Shown here: positions 32,936 to 42,411 of the stretch, piece by piece | Numbering within the stretch: the stretch's first letter is position 1 | How the letters are laid out: every line of letters starts with the position of its first letter | Assembly (NCBI RefSeq): GCF_900110075.1 | Contig: NZ_FOCJ01000004.1 | Coordinates: forward strand, 372,001-436,000 | Source of the DNA: Paenibacillus sp. OV219 | GTDB taxonomy: Bacteria; Bacillota; Bacilli; Paenibacillales; Paenibacillaceae | Direction of reading: 5' to 3' | DNA: 64,000 nt | Translations under genes and position numbers: made by a program | The notes under the pieces: model-generated | What the model was told of the DNA's origin: nothing | The model's database searches: none | Seen by the model: the letters and a program-made list of their open reading frames with translations, nothing else

Positions 32936-35185
32936 ATGAATCGAATTGCATCGCTGCTTGCGTTCCCGATCGCCCGCATTAAGTCCCCCTCCCTATTCAT
33001 CTGGCTCCTGATCAGCTACATCACAATTGTGACACTGCTCGTCTCTTTCATTCTGTATTCCGTCTTCTTCTACCGAGGCCACATTAAAGAAGAAGTCATT
33101 ACCTACAATAACCTCAACTTGAAAAATACGATCGACAGCTACGAGGGCAAAATCAGCCTGATTGAAAACTCTATCCTCTCCTTCTCGATGAACGACAAGA
33201 TCGCTGCGCTCGACAAACCGAACTTTGATTACGCGGCAGGCAGCAAGCTTATTGACGAGCTCCAAATGTACCTCTCCAATCAATCGCTTTACCTCGAGAA
33301 TATGATTATTTACTTCCAGAAGAGCAACGTCACCATTGAGAAATCCCGCGGCGCGGACGCCGACGTGATGTTCCAGCGCTTTTACAACAGCAAGGACTAC
33401 TCCTACGAGTTCTGGAAATCACAATTCGATAAGCTCTATGTCACCCGAATCTTGCCCGCTTCTTCCTTTTCCGAATATGAATATTTGAACAAAAAAGTAA
33501 GCACTCAGCTCATTCCAATCGTCATCAAGAACCAAACGAATCCTTCCGTCCTCATCATCGCCCTCGTGGATGCCCGGAAGATGTACCAAGCGTTCCACCA
33601 GTCCATTACGAACGAATTCTATATTTTGGATGATGTACAGGGGTCTTACTTCTCGAGCGGCGGCGCGGACGGGACATTCCCTGCCTTTGATCGCAGCTCC
33701 AGCTTTGTGAAGCACGGGAACAATTATTATTTCTATAAGAAGGGTGATACGAGCAGGCTCACCTACGTCAACGTCATTCCGGACGACACCATTTCGCAGA
33801 TGAAGTGGAACATTAACTTCGTCTTGCTGCTCGCGCTCGCAGTTGTCATTAGCATTCTGGCCGCTTTCCTGTTCAGCCTTCAGTTTAATCGTCCCGTCAA
33901 GCAGCTCGTGCAGGCGATTCAGCAGCTAACGACCGGTTTCCCGTGGCAGAAGCATAGCAGTATTAAGGAATTCGCCATCATTCAAGATAAGGTCCGTCAT
34001 CTGCTCGATTCCAATTTCGATATCAATCAGAACCTCGAAGAGAAGAACTCACTGCTGCGCCATTATGCCTATATCAATCAGCTGAAGAACATTCGGGGCA
34101 ATGCAAGCTATTTGAAGGATCTGATCAAGAGCAATCAGCCGTACCGGGTTGTGTTGTTCAAGCTGACTTTCCGGCCGCAGCTGCTCGAGGAAATCGCTGA
34201 TGACGAGGAACGCGCAACCTTATTTATTAGGGCGTATCTTGATAAAATCTTAACCGAGAAGCATCCAGACTCGCTCACCCTCCAGCTCGAGAGCGATCAG
34301 CTGCTGTCTGTCATTTATTCCGGCGACGCTGAACTGAATCTGGATGAAACGCTCGAAGGGTTCAAAAATGTGCTCGAGCTTGACCAGGCGTATTGCTTCT
34401 CGACGATGGCGGTAAGCGCCCGTTATGAGCAGCAGGCAGACTTTAAGGTGTCGTTCGAGCAAGTGAAGTCGTTACTGCAGCACCGCAAATTTGGCAGCAC
34501 TAACCAAGTGTTATGGGAATCCGCGGATTCGAAGCTATCCAATTATTATTTGATGCATGCGCAGGAAGAAGAGCTGAATGCGAGCCTGACCAGCGGCAAT
34601 GAAGGACAGATCGTTCAGTTCGTGAAACGAGAGCTTGCGGCATTTCGGAAGAAAGAAGCAGGCGAGCATGAGGTGCAGAGCTTTGTGAGCTGCATTGTAG
34701 ATCGAGCCAAACGTGCGTTCATCGTCAGTCAGCTTGATACCGAACTGCTGCAAACGATGCAGACCCGCCTCGCGCACTGCCATACGTTCGAGGAATTGGA
34801 GCTCGTGTTCGAAGAATGGCTGCCGCGGCTGACGGACCTGATCAAGAGCAAGAAAGAGAAGAAGGATCATATTACGAGCTTCGTATTCGATTATCTGGAG
34901 CAGCATTATGCTCACGACATTACGCTCGATATGATGGCCGACAAGCTGAACATTACGCGCAGTTATCTGTCGACGTATTTCCGAGAAAAGACGGGTACAT
35001 ACTTCGTCGACTATGTGAATTTAATCCGGGTAAGCCGGGCGAAGGAGCTGCTCTCCCGCTCCGACGTCAAAATCGGGGACGCCGCCGCACGGGTTGGCTA
35101 CCAGAATATCAATTCTTTCAACAGGATGTTTAAGAAGTTTACCGGCGTGACGCCAAGCGAATTCCGTAAGGTGGAGCGGGCTTGA
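32936..35185 (+). CDS. Membrane-bound AraC-family sensor-regulator
   Basis: 749 residues. One transmembrane helix at ~21-44 (LFIWLLISYITIVTLLVSFI) and a second near ~292-312 (FVLLLALAVVISILAAFLF) enclose an extracellular sensing domain; a HAMP-less linker follows and an AraC HTH closes the protein (SYLSTYFREKTGTYF to NSFNRMFKKFTGVTPSEFR). Paenibacillus sugar islands often use such one-component YesS-like sensors. It probably controls a neighbouring importer or operon, but no site was proven. ATG 32936 has AAAGGG upstream. The 3' end is duplicated just after the stop. Confidence 0.87.
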   Translation: MNRIASLLAFPIARIKSPSLFIWLLISYITIVTLLVSFILYSVFFYRGHIKEEVITYNNLNLKNTIDSYEGKISLIENSILSFSMNDKIAALDKPNFDYAAGSKLIDELQMYLSNQSLYLENMIIYFQKSNVTIEKSRGADADVMFQRFYNSKDYSYEFWKSQFDKLYVTRILPASSFSEYEYLNKKVSTQLIPIVIKNQTNPSVLIIALVDARKMYQAFHQSITNEFYILDDVQGSYFSSGGADGTFPAFDRSSSFVKHGNNYYFYKKGDTSRLTYVNVIPDDTISQMKWNINFVLLLALAVVISILAAFLFSLQFNRPVKQLVQAIQQLTTGFPWQKHSSIKEFAIIQDKVRHLLDSNFDINQNLEEKNSLLRHYAYINQLKNIRGNASYLKDLIKSNQPYRVVLFKLTFRPQLLEEIADDEERATLFIRAYLDKILTEKHPDSLTLQLESDQLLSVIYSGDAELNLDETLEGFKNVLELDQAYCFSTMAVSARYEQQADFKVSFEQVKSLLQHRKFGSTNQVLWESADSKLSNYYLMHAQEEELNASLTSGNEGQIVQFVKRELAAFRKKEAGEHEVQSFVSCIVDRAKRAFIVSQLDTELLQTMQTRLAHCHTFEELELVFEEWLPRLTDLIKSKKEKKDHITSFVFDYLEQHYAHDITLDMMADKLNITRSYLSTYFREKTGTYFVDYVNLIRVSRAKELLSRSDVKIGDAAARVGYQNINSFNRMFKKFTGVTPSEFRKVERA

Positions 35186-35228
35186 CGCCGGGCGAATTCC
35201 GTAAGGTGAAGCGGGCTTGACGCCGGGC
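35149..35228 (+). repeat. 35-bp direct duplication of the AraC-sensor gene end
   Basis: The final 35 bases of the sensor gene, including its stop codon, are repeated once directly after it (35184-35218), with the start of a third copy (GACGCCGGGC at 35219). Copies differ by three bases or so. No function is evident. Confidence 0.8.
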
Positions 35229-35281
35229 TGGAGCGAGTAGACGCAGTAAGCGGTCATCCGATTCGCTTGTTTTTTACGCAT

Positions 35282-35609
35282 CATTTCGGTGGGGCTTCAG
35301 CGCTGAGAGTTGGAATTCCCAACTCTCGGAGCAAAACTGCGGCTGCTTCTGGGCTGAGAGTACTGTTTTCCTACTCTCAGAGTTTAAAACCAAGCATTTC
35401 GGCGGGGCTTGTGCTCTGAGAGTCGGATTTTCTAACTCTCGGAGCAGAACTGCGGTTGCTTCTGGGCTGAGTGTACTGTTTTCCTACTCTCGGAGTTTCA
35501 AACCAAGCATTTCGGCGGGCTTGAGCGCTGAGCGTCTGATTTTCCAAATCTCGGAGCAGAACTGCGGCTACTTTTGGGCTGAGAGTACTGTTTTCCTACT
35601 CTCGGATTT
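35282..35609. repeat. 113-bp repeat unit, three copies, each with two hairpins
   Basis: Copies start near 35282, 35394 and 35507, exactly 113 bases apart. Each has one hairpin with GAGAGT(T/C)GG and CCAACTCTC-type arms (first copy 35305-35327) and one with CTGAGAGTA and TACTCTCAG arms (first copy 35354-35380), joined by an AACTGCGGCTGCTTCTGGG-like spacer. Units are 85-90% alike; the third is the most worn. No credible gene lies here, between the sensor and hydrolase genes. Confidence 0.88.
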
Positions 35610-35737
35610 CCCAGCAGCTCCAACTGGAAAACGCTGAGGAACCATTACGCTCTCTCAACAAGTTCACCCTAACTCGTCTGCTAAGACCACCAACGGTTCC
35701 GGTGGAACAAAGTTCCACTATGTGAAACACTGAAAAT

Positions 35738-35777
35738 CAAGCGGCGAAATTGACGAATACGTCGATTTCGCCGCTTG
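35738..35777. terminator. Long hairpin, probable terminator of the hydrolase gene
   Basis: CAAGCGGCGAAAT and ATTTCGCCGCTTG pair, extended by GACG/CGTC around AATA. On the minus strand it is followed by ATTTTCAG, a moderate U tract, just after the hydrolase stop. Confidence 0.6.
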
Positions 35778-35780
35778 TTG

Positions 35781-37925
35781 TTATGACCCCCTGAGGGGTT
35801 CAGCCAGCCTCTTCATCGGATCGAACCAGCTCTCGACAGTGACGACTCTGAGCTCGGATTGCAGTGTCTGTAGCAGATCAGGAATATCGAGGGCAAGCAG
35901 CAGTCCTGGGACGATAATGCCTGCATCGTACTGGTGCTGATCAGCTTCCGCGAATGCTCGGAAGCTGGTAAGCAGCCCTGCTACATGCAGGCTGTGAATG
36001 CTGCTGCCGCCGCTTAGCACGGCGGCGTAGAGAGCAGTGAGGGCATGCTCCTCCTGCCCGTACAATGTTACTTCCGCCTGTTCGCAGCCTGGCGTCTGCT
36101 TCAAGCAATCAATGGCGGCGAGAGCATCCGTCACTCGCATGCCTTGCAGCGACTGGCCGAGCATCCGGGCGTTATAGCCGCTCGCCAGCTCCGGTTCAAA
36201 CATGCCGAACGTGCAGCCCGGCTCCATAGCTGCCGGCCCAGTTCCACGCGGGTGAATGATGAGCACCGCGTCATAGCCGGAGCATCTCGCCCGCTCAAGC
36301 TCCGCTTCCTTCATGCCGCCAATGGCGAGCCAAATTCGCCTCGAATCGTCAGCTTCAGACGAACTCCAACGGTGAAAAATCCCCGTAATGATCATGCCGT
36401 CCTCAGATTCGAACGAAATGCCGCCATTTCTATCTGGCTCCAGCGGCGAGTAGTTGCGCTCGCCGTCATGCCTTAACTGCAGCAGTCCGCTCAACTGCTC
36501 CCTTATCTCTGCCCCATTCTGCTCTGGCTGCTGCTTCGCAGGCAAGCTCCGAACTCTCTCCTGAATCACATCGAGCAGCGAGCCGCAAGCGAGGCCAGCT
36601 GCTTTGCCGCCATTTGCCGCGAAGCAGCACAGCTCTATCTCCGAAGGCAGCCGATCATAATCTACCGCCTTCCCCGAGCACCATTCAACCCCAAACGTAC
36701 GGCAAAAGAACCGCAGCACCTGCTCCCTCATTTCCTGCCAAAAGCCATGGCCTTTCATGACCACATGCAGCTCGAGCTGCTCCTCTGCATCAAGCAGCCG
36801 GTACAGCTTCTTCGCTTCGATGAATGCATCGCGCACGCCGTCGATTGGGAAGAAATCGAACATCGCAGCGCCGATATGATAAGGCTTCGGTGCAGCTGCC
36901 GTCACCAAATCACTGTGATCGAGCCCGCGTGCCATGAAGCCGGGTAAGCACTGCTCCGCATCCTGCGCCATAAGCCGGTACAGCATCGACCGCAGCTCGG
37001 TAATGTAGCAGCATGGCGCAACCGCCTTTACCCGATCGTCATATGCACCCATATATGCGGACATCGTGCCGCCGCCGGAATTGCCGGTCACTCCAACGCG
37101 TGCAGCGTCTACCTCAGGTCTTGCAAGCAAATACGTTAGCGCAGCAACGTTTTCCTGCATCATATAAGCGCCAAGATGCTCGCCGAGCAGACTTAGCTTC
37201 TGGTCGAGGAAGCAGTGCGCCGCGACCGGGTCCAGCCATGACCCACTGCCTTCGCTGCCTTCATCGTCTTCACCAACTTCTTTGCCTTCCTCTACTCCCG
37301 CTCCCCGCACCCTTCGCTCACCCTGACCAACCGGGTCAAACGTCAGCACGCAAAAGCCTGTCATAACCGCTTCGACGCAGAAAGATACATACGTCACATG
37401 CGCCTTGCCTTCATTCGAATGTCCGCATAGCAAGAGCAGAGCCGGCAGCAATTCTCCCTCGCCCCCGCTGCGTTCCTTCGGATAATAGAAGCTCCCGGTC
37501 GCATAAATACCGGGCATCGTCTCGATGCATACCTTATCGATCAAATAGCTTCCAAAGTCCAAAGTCCCCGTCACATAGGCGCTCGCGCTCGCACTTCCAC
37601 TTCCATTGCTGCTACTATCGCCGTTTCCTTGGTCGCTTCCTTTGCCGCCACTATTGCCGCTTCCACCGCCATCTGCCCCAGCTGGCAGCGGTCCAACAGA
37701 TGCCCGAAATACCTCGCGAATCCGCGCCTGATAAGCAAACGCCGCCGCTTTATCGTTCACCTGACGAAGCGCCGTCTTGCGCTTGACCAAATACTCCGTA
37801 TTCCGCTGATCCAAATACCGGCGGAATGGATGCTTATGAAACCGTTCAATATCGGGATAATCCTCGATATAAGAGAGCTCCCGCCTCCGATTCGCCTGCT
37901 CTTCTTGCAAGGAGTAATTGCGCAT
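35781..37925 (-). CDS. Large alpha/beta hydrolase, acetylxylan-esterase/dienelactone-type
   Basis: 714 residues. The nucleophile elbow GVTGNSGGGTMSAYMG is clear, with the oxyanion region LLLLCGHSNEGKAHV before it and a later His in VVMKGHGF. Such esterases deacetylate or cleave esters of sugars or glycans in the cytoplasm (no signal peptide). Two low-complexity insertions, Gly/Ser/Asn-rich near residues 85-115 and Glu/Gly-rich near 205-225, lie in loops. A second weaker hydrolase-like half follows residue ~470. ATG 37923-37925 has AAAGGAG five bases upstream. Not cotranscribed with a clear partner. Confidence 0.75.
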   Translation of the reverse strand: MRNYSLQEEQANRRRELSYIEDYPDIERFHKHPFRRYLDQRNTEYLVKRKTALRQVNDKAAAFAYQARIREVFRASVGPLPAGADGGGSGNSGGKGSDQGNGDSSSNGSGSASASAYVTGTLDFGSYLIDKVCIETMPGIYATGSFYYPKERSGGEGELLPALLLLCGHSNEGKAHVTYVSFCVEAVMTGFCVLTFDPVGQGERRVRGAGVEEGKEVGEDDEGSEGSGSWLDPVAAHCFLDQKLSLLGEHLGAYMMQENVAALTYLLARPEVDAARVGVTGNSGGGTMSAYMGAYDDRVKAVAPCCYITELRSMLYRLMAQDAEQCLPGFMARGLDHSDLVTAAAPKPYHIGAAMFDFFPIDGVRDAFIEAKKLYRLLDAEEQLELHVVMKGHGFWQEMREQVLRFFCRTFGVEWCSGKAVDYDRLPSEIELCCFAANGGKAAGLACGSLLDVIQERVRSLPAKQQPEQNGAEIREQLSGLLQLRHDGERNYSPLEPDRNGGISFESEDGMIITGIFHRWSSSEADDSRRIWLAIGGMKEAELERARCSGYDAVLIIHPRGTGPAAMEPGCTFGMFEPELASGYNARMLGQSLQGMRVTDALAAIDCLKQTPGCEQAEVTLYGQEEHALTALYAAVLSGGSSIHSLHVAGLLTSFRAFAEADQHQYDAGIIVPGLLLALDIPDLLQTLQSELRVVTVESWFDPMKRLAEPLRGS

Positions 37926-37986
37926 AGAATCTCCTTTCGTCTTGTTATAAACTATTAACGAGAATGGAAATGGAAGGAAGATCCAC

Positions 37987-38706
37987 ATGTTGCCAATTAA
38001 ACTCATTCTATTCGATCTGGATGATACGCTTCTACATTTTGACGACTATTGGGAATTTAGTGTGAAGGAAGTTTTCAGCCATCATTTTTTCACGAAAGAG
38101 ATGAATGTGAACGAGCTATTCGATGTCTTCGAACAGGTTAATCAAGCAATGGTTGAGAAACTGGACAGCGGCCAAATAACGTTAGACGAATACCGCACAG
38201 CGCGTTTCATCCGTTCCTTGGAGCAAGTTGGGAGAATTGCAGATGAAGAGCTGGCATTCAGCTTTGAGAGCCTATACCAATCCATGAGTCAGAAGAATAT
38301 GAAACCAGATCTGAGAACGAAAAAGCTTATAGCTGAGCTTGGCAACCATTATCAACTAGGGGTTCTGACAAACGGAAGCAAAGAGTGGCAGCTTGCCAAG
38401 CTGCATGCAATCGAGCTCATTGACGTCATACCGCCAGAGTATGTTTTCATATCCGGGGCAATCGGTCACGAGAAGCCTAGTCCACAAATCTATCAGCATG
38501 TGCTGGGGGCGACATCTCTATCGCCGGATCAGGTGCTCGTCGTCGGTGACTCATGGATGAATGATATTGCAGGTCCGATCAGCCAAGGATTGAACGCGAT
38601 CTGGTTGAATCGCAAAAACAAGCAGCTCCCAGAGACCCCGCTACCTTTAGCGGTTATTACCGAATTAGAGGAGCTGCGTGCGATCCTGTTACCGCAGCGG
38701 TTATAA
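37987..38706 (+). CDS. HAD-superfamily hydrolase
   Basis: 239 residues. HAD motif I LFDLDDTLLHF (~8-18), motif II VLTNGSKEW (~123), motif III Lys in HEKPSPQIYQH (~157) and motif IV VVGDSWMNDIAGP (~182) are present, with an alpha-helical cap. Resembles YjjG/2-haloacid-dehalogenase-like phosphatases, which dephosphorylate nucleotides or small phosphosugars. AGGAAG lies upstream of the ATG. A GGAGAGAG/CTCTCTCC hairpin follows the stop. Confidence 0.87.
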   Translation: MLPIKLILFDLDDTLLHFDDYWEFSVKEVFSHHFFTKEMNVNELFDVFEQVNQAMVEKLDSGQITLDEYRTARFIRSLEQVGRIADEELAFSFESLYQSMSQKNMKPDLRTKKLIAELGNHYQLGVLTNGSKEWQLAKLHAIELIDVIPPEYVFISGAIGHEKPSPQIYQHVLGATSLSPDQVLVVGDSWMNDIAGPISQGLNAIWLNRKNKQLPETPLPLAVITELEELRAILLPQRL

Positions 38707-38776
38707 GATAAAGAAGGAGAGAGTCGATTTCGCCTCTCTCCCCCCTCCTTACTCCTTACTCCTTACTCTTTACTCC

Positions 38777-40444
38777 CTATTTCCATTCACCCGCGATACC
38801 ATCTTGATCCAGCAGCTGATTAACCTGGTCGATAATATCCTGACCGCCTTTGCTCAAGTACTCTTGGACCATCTTATCCCAGTCCTCGATCGATTCCTGA
38901 CCGACAATCATCTTGGTCGTGTGCTCAGCAACGCTCTGATCGAGCTCGGATACTTTCGCATACAGCAAGTCGGAGTGAACACGGTTGACCGGATCCAGAT
39001 ACGTCTTCGTACCCTTCAGCAAATCGACCGCCGACTGTACGAAGCCTTTCGTGAACGGATCCTGAAGAACCATTGCCGGCTGTGTATCTTCATCCGTAGG
39101 CGCCCAGTAACGAATACCCAGGTACGTTTGAGGCATTTCGCTGAACGCGCCATCGATATCGATTGCAACGCCGTTCTCCATCGTATAACCTTTGCCTACG
39201 CCGCCATTTTGCCAGTCAAACTCCGGATTTTGATCGTTGCGTTGATCGACTGGAACGAACGTCATGAAGTAGTTGATCATTTCCAGAACGCGATCGATTT
39301 TGTCCGGGTCATCCTTCAAGTTTGCGTTCAAGCTGTGCAGTTCATAATAGCCCGGCAGGCCGGTGAAGCCTTGCTGTCCGTCGTCCTGCACGAATGGTGG
39401 AATGACTGCGAGCTCCGCCGTCGGATTCGTTTCTTTCAGCTGCTTGAAGCGAGTTTCAGAAATATCATATGGCTGCTCGTAGTAGATACCGATCTTGCCA
39501 GCGAAGAAATCTTTGCGAGCGTCCGCAGACTTCGTGACCGCCCAGTCTTTGCTAATAGCACCTTCTTTGTACAAGTCGCGCAGCAGTGTAACCTGATTCT
39601 TGAAGCCTTCGGATATATTGCCTGGAATGAGCTGTCCTTTATCATTCTTGTTATACCAGCCGCTGTCCCACTCCGCTCCCATCCATGCGCCATACACAAT
39701 TGACTTCGCAAGGCCGAGACCGAGCGTATCATTCTTGCCGTTCTTGTCTGGATCGTTCTTCGCGAAGGCGATCGCTACTTTCTTCAGCTCGTCGTAGGTC
39801 GTCGGCATCGTTAAGCCGAGATTGTCGAGCCAGTCTTTGCGGATAATTGGCTTTTTACCGTATTTGGCAGGGAAGTAATTCGGAATGGCGTAGATCTTGC
39901 CGTCAACCGTGACCGCATCCCATACGCTCTTCGGAATATTCTTAATCGCTTCATACTTATCGATGTAGTCGTTCAGCGGGAGGAACGCACCTTGCTTCGC
40001 CCACTTCACAAAATTGGCATCGACGCCTTCCATGCCGATCATATCCGGCAGATCGCCGGCCGCCATAACGACCGGAAGCTTATTCGCATATTCGTCATAC
40101 GGCACGAACTGCGATTTCAGATCAACGTTGAACTTTTCATTGATCATTTTCGCGCCATTGCCGCTTGGATCTGGAAGTGGACTTGCCCAAGTGCCTTGAA
40201 TGCTGGAAATTTCGAGCTTCTTATCTGTAGTGGTCGTTGCCGCCTGATTATCTGTTGTCGTGTTCGAGTTCGTATTCGTCGCTGTATCTGTCTGGTTCGT
40301 AGTCGTGTTGCTGGAGTCGGTCGTCGCCGTAGAGTTCGTGCTTGCAGTATTGTTCTCGGAATTGTTGTTTGAGCCCCCGCAGCCGGCAAGCCCTGTTACG
40401 AGACTTAGTGCTGCGAACAGTGTAACGATTTGCTTCGTTTTCAT
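38777..40444 (-). CDS. Extracellular sugar-binding lipoprotein of an ABC importer
   Basis: 555 residues. The lipobox is LAGC with Cys22, after a short signal peptide (LFAALSLVTG). A Ser/Asn/Thr-rich linker of about 55 residues follows before the solute-binding domain (family typical of LplA/YtcQ oligosaccharide binders). It captures glycans outside the membrane and hands them to the permease genes upstream. ATG 40442-40444 follows GGGAGGGG. Last gene of a four-gene importer operon; the ATP-binding subunit is absent. Confidence 0.9.
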   Translation of the reverse strand: MKTKQIVTLFAALSLVTGLAGCGGSNNNSENNTASTNSTATTDSSNTTTNQTDTATNTNSNTTTDNQAATTTTDKKLEISSIQGTWASPLPDPSGNGAKMINEKFNVDLKSQFVPYDEYANKLPVVMAAGDLPDMIGMEGVDANFVKWAKQGAFLPLNDYIDKYEAIKNIPKSVWDAVTVDGKIYAIPNYFPAKYGKKPIIRKDWLDNLGLTMPTTYDELKKVAIAFAKNDPDKNGKNDTLGLGLAKSIVYGAWMGAEWDSGWYNKNDKGQLIPGNISEGFKNQVTLLRDLYKEGAISKDWAVTKSADARKDFFAGKIGIYYEQPYDISETRFKQLKETNPTAELAVIPPFVQDDGQQGFTGLPGYYELHSLNANLKDDPDKIDRVLEMINYFMTFVPVDQRNDQNPEFDWQNGGVGKGYTMENGVAIDIDGAFSEMPQTYLGIRYWAPTDEDTQPAMVLQDPFTKGFVQSAVDLLKGTKTYLDPVNRVHSDLLYAKVSELDQSVAEHTTKMIVGQESIEDWDKMVQEYLSKGGQDIIDQVNQLLDQDGIAGEWK

Positions 40445-40511
40445 GTTTAGCCCCTCCCTATTGTCCACCCTAATGGTATGCCGAATCTGGACGCGATTAC
40501 AATGCTGCTTT

Positions 40512-41399
40512 TTAACCCTTTACCGATCCCAGCATCACCCCCTTGGCAAAATGTTTTTGCAGAAACGGATACACAATCAGAATTGGAATTGTCGCCAAAA
40601 TAATAGCAGCCATTCCGATCGTCTCCGGTGGCGGTAAGTGTGCGCTTCTCGCAGCTTCACGAGCGGCGCTGGCAAGGGTGTTGGTCGTATCGTCAAGAAT
40701 AACGATTTGCCGCAATATAACCTGGACCGTCCATTTGGACGGATCATTCAAATAGAGAATGGCTGTGAAATACGTGTTCCACTGCCCGACCGCATAGAAG
40801 AGGCCGAAAGCGGCAAGCGCAGGCTTGGAGAGCGGAAGAATGATGCGCGTGTAGATTTGCAGATCATTCGCACCGTCGATAACGGCTGCTTCGTGCAGCT
40901 CTTCGGGGATACTCAGGAAGAACTGCCGCATGACGATCAAGTTGAAAGCGCTGATCGCATCCGGAATGATGAGCGACCAGTAGGAATCGATGAGGCCCGT
41001 TGCTTTGACGATCAAATACGTTGGAATCATGCCAGCACCGAAGATGAAGGTAAACAAGACGAGGAAGAGATAGAATCGCTGTCCCCACAGCTTACGAATG
41101 AGCGCGAAGGCCATGGTGGAGGTTAGCAGCAGACTCACGATAGAGCCGACAACCGTAATGAACACGGTGACGCCGATGGAGCGAATAAATTCCTTGGAGT
41201 CGAAGATAAACCGGTACGCGTCCAACACCCAAACCTTCGGGAACAGGAGAAAATCGGTATTCACGAACTCTTCATAGGAAGAGAAAGAGACCGCGGTAAT
41301 GTAATAGAACGGAAACAGCATCACAAGCGACAGCAGCACTAGCAGAAACAGGTTGATTGCGTCGGTGATCCGATCCGATACGGTGCGTTTTATCGGCAT
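40512..41399 (-). CDS. Sugar ABC importer permease (YtcP/LplC type)
   Basis: 295 residues with six membrane helices. The EAA motif EAAVIDGANDLQIYTRIILP (~190-209) contacts the ATPase. It forms the importer channel with the adjacent permease. ATG 41397-41399 follows AGGAG eleven bases upstream; upstream in-frame ATG 41456 would overlap the other permease by 35 bases. Type: polysaccharide/oligosaccharide uptake, as judged by the binding-protein class and absence of its own ATPase. Confidence 0.9.
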   Translation of the reverse strand: MPIKRTVSDRITDAINLFLLVLLSLVMLFPFYYITAVSFSSYEEFVNTDFLLFPKVWVLDAYRFIFDSKEFIRSIGVTVFITVVGSIVSLLLTSTMAFALIRKLWGQRFYLFLVLFTFIFGAGMIPTYLIVKATGLIDSYWSLIIPDAISAFNLIVMRQFFLSIPEELHEAAVIDGANDLQIYTRIILPLSKPALAAFGLFYAVGQWNTYFTAILYLNDPSKWTVQVILRQIVILDDTTNTLASAAREAARSAHLPPPETIGMAAIILATIPILIVYPFLQKHFAKGVMLGSVKG

Positions 41400-41421
41400 G
41401 GCTCGCTTAACTCCTCCCTGA

Positions 41422-42393
41422 TTAGAATACGCCTTCTTCGCCGAACTTCTTGGCAAACCGGTTCACACCGACGATGAGCACCAGACCGACAAGTCCTTTG
41501 AACAATCCGACAGCCGTTCCGAAGCTGAAGTCCGACTGCTGGATCCCTTTGAAATATACGAAGGTGTCGAGCACGTTGCCGACGTCCATCGTGAACGGAT
41601 TCAGCATTAAGAAGATTTGCGTAAAGCCGGAATCAAGCACGCTGCCAAGCCGTAGAATCAATAGAATAATAATCGTGCCCCGAATGGCAGGGAGCGTAAT
41701 ATGCCACATTTGACGCCAGCGGCTCGCACCGTCCACAATCGCCGCTTCATAGAGGGTCGGATTAACGCCAGCAAGTGCCGCGAGGAAGATGATCGTGCCC
41801 CAGCCCGCTTCCTTCCAGATGACTTCGAGTACAATGAGCGGCATGAACCAGCCCGGCTGCTGAAGAAACTGAATGGATTCCATCCCGAAGGCAAGGCTCA
41901 GCCCTTTGTTAACGATTCCCTCCGTCTTCAGGAAAATCGTCACAATACCGATGACCACGACCCAAGAGAGAAAATGAGGCAAATAGACGACGGATTGAAT
42001 GAGCCTCTTCACTCGCTGATTTTTCACTTCATTAAGCATAAGCGCGAGAACGATTGGGATAGGGAATGCAAACGCGATTTGCAGCAATGAGAGCCACAGC
42101 GTGTTCCCGATGACTTTAATGACTTCCGCATCCTCGAAGATACGGGCAAAATGCTTGAACCCTACCCAGTCACTGTGCAAGAAGCCTCTGAACGGGCTGT
42201 AATCCTCGAAGGCGATAATGTTGCCAAGCATCGGGACGTAGCGGAACCAGATGAAGTACACAAGGCCCGGAAGCAGAAGCAGAAATCCGTATCGCTCCCG
42301 GAATAATCGTGCGGCAAGCGATCTGGTCGGCGCTTTCGTCTTGACGTTAGCCGTCTTGCTGGCTTCCATCGATGTTGGTGTTGTGACAGCCAT
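41422..42393 (-). CDS. Sugar ABC importer permease (LplB/YteP type)
   Basis: 323 residues, six membrane helices, EAA motif EAAIVDGASRWRQMWHITLP (~227-246). The long N-terminal cytoplasmic segment (SMEASKTANVKTKAPTRSL) precedes RERYGFLLLLPGLVYFIW. Pairs with the second permease and the lipoprotein. The gene starts after the epimerase stop with a 19-base spacer and GGAGG before the ATG. All four genes are on the minus strand with short gaps, so one operon. Confidence 0.9.
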   Translation of the reverse strand: MAVTTPTSMEASKTANVKTKAPTRSLAARLFRERYGFLLLLPGLVYFIWFRYVPMLGNIIAFEDYSPFRGFLHSDWVGFKHFARIFEDAEVIKVIGNTLWLSLLQIAFAFPIPIVLALMLNEVKNQRVKRLIQSVVYLPHFLSWVVVIGIVTIFLKTEGIVNKGLSLAFGMESIQFLQQPGWFMPLIVLEVIWKEAGWGTIIFLAALAGVNPTLYEAAIVDGASRWRQMWHITLPAIRGTIIILLILRLGSVLDSGFTQIFLMLNPFTMDVGNVLDTFVYFKGIQQSDFSFGTAVGLFKGLVGLVLIVGVNRFAKKFGEEGVF

Positions 42394-42411
42394 ACAGCTT
42401 CCCTCCTTTGC

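Noticed and set aside
35702-35718. Small perfect hairpin GTGGAAC/GTTCCAC
   Set aside because: Too short to call and not near a transcription end or start; may be part of the repeat-rich spacer.
38678-39703. 341-codon plus-strand frame opposite the sugar-binding lipoprotein
   Set aside because: Antisense shadow; the lipoprotein frame has lipobox and conserved segments.
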